Assembly: GCA_020634935.1 (NCBI GenBank)
Contig: JACKAT010000027.1
Coordinates: forward strand, 6,971-70,970
Direction: 5' to 3'
Source of the DNA: Anaerolineales bacterium
GTDB lineage: Bacteria > Chloroflexota > Anaerolineae > 4572-78 > J111
Length of the DNA stretch: 64,000 bases
The translations under genes and the position numbers were made by a program. The notes beneath the pieces were generated by a model, which was given only the letters and a program-made list of their open reading frames with translations, was not told the DNA's origin and did no database searches. Position 1 is the stretch's first letter. Each line of letters starts with the position of its first letter. Shown here one piece after another: positions 60,222 to 64,000 of the stretch.

Positions 60222-60818
60222 TTAATTCCACAGCAAATACATAATCACCGCCTTAAGCTCATCGAAGCTGTTGACCACCACAATCGAGGGACAATCGGCC
60301 AGCATCAACAATAGTTCATTGCGCAGTTGCCGCCCGGCATCAACGTAGGCCCGCAAATGCGAATACACCGTCTCGCCAACCTGCTGTCGCAGCGCCGTAT
60401 TGTTCAACAACGCATCCCGGTCGCCGATACCAATCGGCGCGAAATTTTTACCTTCGTTGAACCAAACCACGCTTTTCAAATTACGCCGAGCATCATCCAT
60501 GATCTCCAGCATCGTCACCGCCGAAATCGTCGTCGCCGTAATCTCATAGATACGCAGTTTAGCCTCATACCGCGCCCGTTTTTCCTGCGGCCCATCGATG
60601 CCCCACACATAATCCCGCCCGTGCGTCGAGGGATGGATCTGCGGGTCGAAATAACTCCAACCCTGCTCATCCAGCCAGTGGGCCAGCGGATCCCGCCCCG
60701 GATTACGCACCGGCCCGCTCACATCCTGAATATTACACGCCCCGCCCGTAAATAGCAGCGGCAGATCCCCCTTTTGCATCATCTCCGACGTAATCAAGCG
60801 TGATTTTGGCTTCAACAT
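60222..60818 (-). CDS. Unknown protein downstream of a HEPN/MNT module
   Basis: 198 residues, soluble, not recognised. The segment LPLLFTGGACNIQDVSG and a conserved-looking HWLDEQGWSYFDPQ followed by an Arg-rich helix weakly recall nucleoside 2-deoxyribosyltransferase-like folds; I would not rely on it. It begins seven bases after the HEPN gene stops, with GGTGAG before ATG 60818, so it is the third gene of that operon. Longer starts inside the HEPN gene are less likely. Its placement suggests a nucleotide-handling or accessory role to the module (inference). Confidence 0.6.
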   Translation of the reverse strand: MLKPKSRLITSEMMQKGDLPLLFTGGACNIQDVSGPVRNPGRDPLAHWLDEQGWSYFDPQIHPSTHGRDYVWGIDGPQEKRARYEAKLRIYEITATTISAVTMLEIMDDARRNLKSVVWFNEGKNFAPIGIGDRDALLNNTALRQQVGETVYSHLRAYVDAGRQLRNELLLMLADCPSIVVVNSFDELKAVIMYLLWN

Positions 60819-60825
60819 AAGAGTC

Positions 60826-61251
60826 TCACCGTCCTTTAGTTTGATCATCGTTTTCTTGGTGATAGCCTTCCGGCAAATTCTTGATAATAATGGCCTGCAC
60901 TTGCTCAGCCGCATTCAGAGCTTCAGCGGCTGTGGTTTGATCAGGCCAAAATTCAAAATCATATCTGGCCAACACCACGTAATCAGTAATTTGAGCCAGG
61001 TCAATCTCGGTTAACTCCACCATATAATTAATTTCTAGACAAAGGCGTTGCAGTTCCTCCAAATCGTGGGTACGAGGAATAGCTACTTCCGAAAAAGCCA
61101 GAAAACCCTTAAATAGCTTTTCAATAGCTTGCTGAGCGTGATAACAAACCATATCGTAGGGACCGGCGCTGTCTAATAAGATTTCGGCGGCGTTCAAATC
61201 ACTCTGTGCTTTTGCCAGCCATCCTTTAACAAGGTCAGCCTTATTTTTCAT
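60826..61251 (-). CDS. HEPN-domain protein (putative RNase toxin)
   Basis: A 141-residue all-helical HEPN protein with YHAQQAIEKLFKGFLAF and RTHDLEELQRLC. The Rx4-6H-type residues of active HEPN RNases are suggested by the IPRTHD segment but are not certain. ATG 61251 has AAGGTG upstream; the GTG at 61263 is less likely. It overlaps the nucleotidyltransferase gene by 11 bases, the standard HEPN/MNT order reversed on this strand. Confidence 0.87.
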   Translation of the reverse strand: MKNKADLVKGWLAKAQSDLNAAEILLDSAGPYDMVCYHAQQAIEKLFKGFLAFSEVAIPRTHDLEELQRLCLEINYMVELTEIDLAQITDYVVLARYDFEFWPDQTTAAEALNAAEQVQAIIIKNLPEGYHQENDDQTKGR

Positions 61252-61582
61252 AGAGTGTAACACCTTCGCTTAATGCTTTGGTAATAAACGCCTCCGGTAC
61301 ACGGCTCCACGCCTCCACCTCTTCGGGAGTCCACACCACCACATCCTTAGACAGGCAAGCGCCGACCAACGCCCGTCGATACTTGGCCGCTCGTTTGTAT
61401 CGAGGCAAGTCAGAAGGTTCTATGACCAAAATATCATAATCACTATCAGGCCGCGCCTCACCCCGCGCTCGAGAGCCAAACAAAATGATTTTGTCAGGGC
61501 TACCAGCAGCCAAAATTCGATTTTTGATATCGGTTAAACGATTATCTTCAATGACGTGGGCCGGATTCATAACCGCATCCAT
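61241..61582 (-). CDS. MNT-type nucleotidyltransferase (antitoxin)
   Basis: 113 residues with the minimal nucleotidyltransferase signature GSRARG ... DSDYDILV (GSxAxG...SDxD). In characterised pairs the MNT protein AMPylates or otherwise neutralises its HEPN partner. AGGAA precedes ATG 61582. It is the first gene of the MNT/HEPN/unknown operon. Confidence 0.9.
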   Translation of the reverse strand: MDAVMNPAHVIEDNRLTDIKNRILAAGSPDKIILFGSRARGEARPDSDYDILVIEPSDLPRYKRAAKYRRALVGACLSKDVVVWTPEEVEAWSRVPEAFITKALSEGVTLYEK

Positions 61583-61653
61583 TTAAATTCCTAAAACTGT
61601 TGCCAATAGTATACAACAAAAACGCCGCAAGTCTACCCGTCCAAATTCTCACA

Positions 61654-61682
61654 ATAAAAACGCCGTGAGAAATCACGGCGTT
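61654..61682 (-). terminator. Intrinsic terminator of the macroglobulin gene
   Basis: The stem AACGCCGTGA/TCACGGCGTT with a 4-base loop is followed by TTTTTATT on the minus strand. It lies about 150 bases after the gene's stop. Confidence 0.75.
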
Positions 61683-61833
61683 CAAACTATCCTCATTTAC
61701 TTCTCAAAAATCTCCCAAACACTATCCCCACGCACCCTCTCATCAATTACCAGCCCCCCAATTATCCATTATCAATTCCTCCCCCCAATTATCCATTGTC
61801 AATTGTCCATTATCCATTGTCAATTATCAACTG
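61683..61833. repeat. AATTATCCATTGTCAATT simple repeats
   Basis: Short units of the CCAATTATCCATTGTCAATT type recur five to six times at 61755-61830. They are non-coding, and resemble spacer repeats common in filamentous bacteria. Confidence 0.55.
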
Positions 61834-64000
61834 CTACTCTTCAATTCTGAATTTCGCGCCATCGCCCCGGCCGAACACCTCCGGGAAGTACATCTGCTCG
61901 GCGTGCGTCGGGATGACGTTGAACTCGCCCGGCAGCGAGGCCCGGACTTGATAGGTGTATTCGTAGGTGCCTTTGGGCAGGAAGGTGGCGAACAGCACGG
62001 CCTTTTCGTCGCGCAGTTCGCTGTGGGAGAAGTACCACCAGCCGTAACCCCCGCCCCACGGGTTGCGCCGGTCGGTGCGATCCAGCGACGGCGCTTCGCC
62101 GACAACGCTGGTCGTGGCCAGGCTGGTGTCGATGCCCTCCGCCCCGGCTGGGAAGGGATCCTCGACCAGCACGTAATGCAAGTCGTTCGGCGCGATCAGC
62201 GTCAGCTTGACCTCGATCACATCGCCGACGGCGGCCTCGCTAATCGCTTTGCCCGACTCGTCACCGGCCAGCCGGTATTGGCGCGAGACGACGATACCCC
62301 GGTCGAGCGCCTTGATCTCCGGCACGGGCTTGTAGTAGGTCAGATACGCGCCGTAATACAACTGGCCGGGGCTAGCGGCCACGCCGCTCAACGGGTCGCG
62401 GCTGACGGCCAGCCGGTTGACCATATCGCTCAGCAGGTCGCCGACCTCCACCCGCAGCGTCGTTGTTTGGTCGATGTTGGCCTGGCTGACCACGCCCTCG
62501 CCCACGCCGTCGCCGTTGAGCGTGACCACCCACTGGTAGTTGCCTTCCAACTCGCCGGTCGTCACCATCCAGTCGGTCAAGCCGATGATGGCCCAGGCCG
62601 TCTCCTGCGTGGTTTCCCAATGGCCGCCGTTTTCGCGCAGGCTCATCAGCCAGCGCACGGCGTTGGGCAGCAGCGGGTTCTCCGGCTGCAGCCGCGACAG
62701 CGCCGCGATGACAATGGCCGTGCTGCGCGTGTCGGTGTTCATGGCGAAGTAATCGACCTGCGCCTCCTCCCAATGGGCTCCGGTGGCGCTGACGATGGCC
62801 GCGCTGGTGATGTCATTGAGCAGCGTCTCGATTTGGTCGGCCTGGTCGTCCAGTAGGTGAATCGCCATGGCCAGGTAAGCCCGGCCAAAGATGTCGAGCG
62901 TCTGCCGCTTATTGAACAGGGCGATACTGCGGCCTAAATCCCCCTGGCCGGCTTCGGCCAGCGCGTAGAGGATGAACGCTTGCTGATTAGCCTGCCACGC
63001 CGCCTCGATGTCCTTGGGCGCGACCAAACTGGTCTCCAAAAAATCGGCGGCGTTAAGTATCACCTGCTCATCCACGGTAAAACCGGCGGCCTTGGCCTCG
63101 ACCAGCCCCAGCAGCACGTAGGCCGTCAGGTAAGGATTGCTGTCGTCGAGGCTGAACCAGCCCCAGCCGCCGTCGAGGCGCTGCTGGTTGTATAACCGCT
63201 GCAAGCCGACGCTGACCTGGCCGGGCAGCGCCGCCGCCAAGTCGGGCCGATCCAGGCCCAACTGCTGGTAGGCCCGGAAGGTAAAGACGTTCGGCAGGAA
63301 GCGGCTGACCGTCTGCTCGGTGCATTCGTAGGGGAAATGTTCCAGATAGTCCAGGCTGTTGCGCATCCCGGCGGCCAGGCTGGGATCGATGTCCACGGTC
63401 AGCTCGCCCTGGGTCGGGTCGAAGCTGGCCGGCAGCGCGATGCCTTCCAGCCGCGTACCGTCCTCGGCCAGCACGCCCGCCGTGGCCACCGTTTCCGGCG
63501 CGCTGAATTTATAAACCGGCAGATCGAACGTCAGCGCGTCGCCGTACTCGGCCGACTTGGCCCCCATCGTCAGCGTCACCATCTCGACATCCTGGACGGT
63601 CACCTGGTACTCGACCTTCATCCGCGCCCCCGCCTCGACCGTCACCGCCTGAACCCCGTTATTCTCTTCCCAGTCTCCCGTCTCCAATCGCCAATCGCCA
63701 ACGTCCAACCCATCGCCGGCAAATCGCAGCTCGACCTCCTGCGGTTCGGTCGAATTATTCTGGACGATGATCCCCAACTGGGCCTCGTCGCCGACCACGA
63801 AGAAGCGCGGCGCAACCGGCCGCACCAGCAGCGGCTTCGAGCTAACGATCTCGACCGACCCCTCGCCGACGCGCGTGTCGGCCCCGGTCACGCCCTTGGC
63901 GGTCATGGTCCAGGTGGTCAGGTTATCGGGCAGCTTGGCCTCGACCGTGCCTTCGCCATTCTCGTCGGTGGTGAAGTCGGCCAGCCACAAAGCCGTGTCG
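61834..64000 (-). CDS. Bacterial alpha-2-macroglobulin-like protein, C-terminal part
   Basis: At least 722 residues; the frame is open through the window edge (DTALWLADF is the start of the visible domain), so the N-terminal macroglobulin domains are outside. The bait-flanking A2M domain is followed by the thioester domain with YECTEQTVSRFLPN (CxEQ thioester) and an alpha/alpha toroid (GGWGWFSLDDSNPYLTAYVL). A C-terminal receptor-like domain ends the protein. Bacterial A2Ms trap proteases at the envelope. The CxEQ core suggests a functional thioester, unlike YfaS-type relatives. Confidence 0.9.
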   Translation of the reverse strand, partial: DTALWLADFTTDENGEGTVEAKLPDNLTTWTMTAKGVTGADTRVGEGSVEIVSSKPLLVRPVAPRFFVVGDEAQLGIIVQNNSTEPQEVELRFAGDGLDVGDWRLETGDWEENNGVQAVTVEAGARMKVEYQVTVQDVEMVTLTMGAKSAEYGDALTFDLPVYKFSAPETVATAGVLAEDGTRLEGIALPASFDPTQGELTVDIDPSLAAGMRNSLDYLEHFPYECTEQTVSRFLPNVFTFRAYQQLGLDRPDLAAALPGQVSVGLQRLYNQQRLDGGWGWFSLDDSNPYLTAYVLLGLVEAKAAGFTVDEQVILNAADFLETSLVAPKDIEAAWQANQQAFILYALAEAGQGDLGRSIALFNKRQTLDIFGRAYLAMAIHLLDDQADQIETLLNDITSAAIVSATGAHWEEAQVDYFAMNTDTRSTAIVIAALSRLQPENPLLPNAVRWLMSLRENGGHWETTQETAWAIIGLTDWMVTTGELEGNYQWVVTLNGDGVGEGVVSQANIDQTTTLRVEVGDLLSDMVNRLAVSRDPLSGVAASPGQLYYGAYLTYYKPVPEIKALDRGIVVSRQYRLAGDESGKAISEAAVGDVIEVKLTLIAPNDLHYVLVEDPFPAGAEGIDTSLATTSVVGEAPSLDRTDRRNPWGGGYGWWYFSHSELRDEKAVLFATFLPKGTYEYTYQVRASLPGEFNVIPTHAEQMYFPEVFGRGDGAKFRIEE

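Noticed and set aside
61903..62856. Antisense open frame of 317 codons over the macroglobulin gene
   Set aside because: Shadow frame; the opposite strand carries clear A2M motifs.
1..64000. Prophage, integrated plasmid or full insertion sequence
   Set aside because: No integrase, transposase, capsid, terminase or replication gene is visible; only small non-coding repeats hint at mobility.

Overview
The window most likely comes from a member of the Chloroflexota (Anaerolineae, Ardenticatenia or Caldilineae-like). This rests on: a DHH-CBS-CBS-tRNA nucleotidyltransferase fusion of the deep-branching type; two Ser/Thr protein kinases; a CSLREA-type beta-helix lipoprotein ending in an IYLPVLV tail like many secreted Chloroflexota proteins; a short SRP RNA; and a roughly 50-55% GC chromosome with many small hairpin-forming intergenic repeats. 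The lineage call is inference; no rRNA gene is present. Most of the window is chromosomal housekeeping DNA. No phage, integrase, full insertion sequence or CRISPR array is visible.

Layout. 1-13 kb: the 5' part of an unknown gene, a repeat-rich intergenic region, a subtilisin-like protease with five tandem C-terminal repeats, the tRNA nucleotidyltransferase fusion, a membrane Ser/Thr kinase and a giant Gly-rich beta-helix lipoprotein. 13-20 kb: a kinase-FHA protein, hpt, a J-domain/VWA fusion, a B12-type radical SAM protein and Sco1. 20-30.5 kb: a tandemly duplicated three-gene cassette (small protein A; tandem-S24 self-cleaving peptidase-like protein B; membrane SPFH protein C), followed by a zinc metallopeptidase. 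30.6-45 kb: glpX, a SulP-STAS-rhodanese transporter, dtd, an alpha-glucan phosphorylase, small membrane proteins, recN, a GT87-like glycosyltransferase and a pentapeptide-repeat protein. 45-52 kb: an ECF sigma/anti-sigma/bactofilin-like operon, a DUF433/DUF5615 toxin-antitoxin pair, miaB, and a methyltransferase/Bax1/DUF4258/DUF2283 operon. 52-64 kb: ftsH, pcrA/uvrD, two tRNA-Ser genes, SRP RNA, a YabE-like G5/3D protein with rsmA, a HEPN/MNT module with a third gene, and a truncated alpha-2-macroglobulin gene.

The strongest candidate for an undescribed system is the duplicated A-B-C cassette at 20.2-29.4 kb. Both B proteins carry a degenerate S24 fold (catalytic Ser replaced by Val) followed by an intact LexA/UmuD-like one with an Ala-Gly scissile bond and Ser/Lys dyad. 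Both A promoters carry a Gram-positive-type LexA/DinR-like box at the transcription start, and a related box sits at the recN promoter. Both C genes have a terminator-like hairpin immediately before the Shine-Dalgarno sequence and a shared AGTACC operator-like motif upstream. I infer a DNA-damage or stress-responsive membrane-linked system; the function is untested.

Several small repeat families are dispersed through the intergenic DNA: a 147-bp element with imperfect terminal inverted repeats in three copies, a GGACTTACGCA-ended family, and numerous hairpins between convergent genes.
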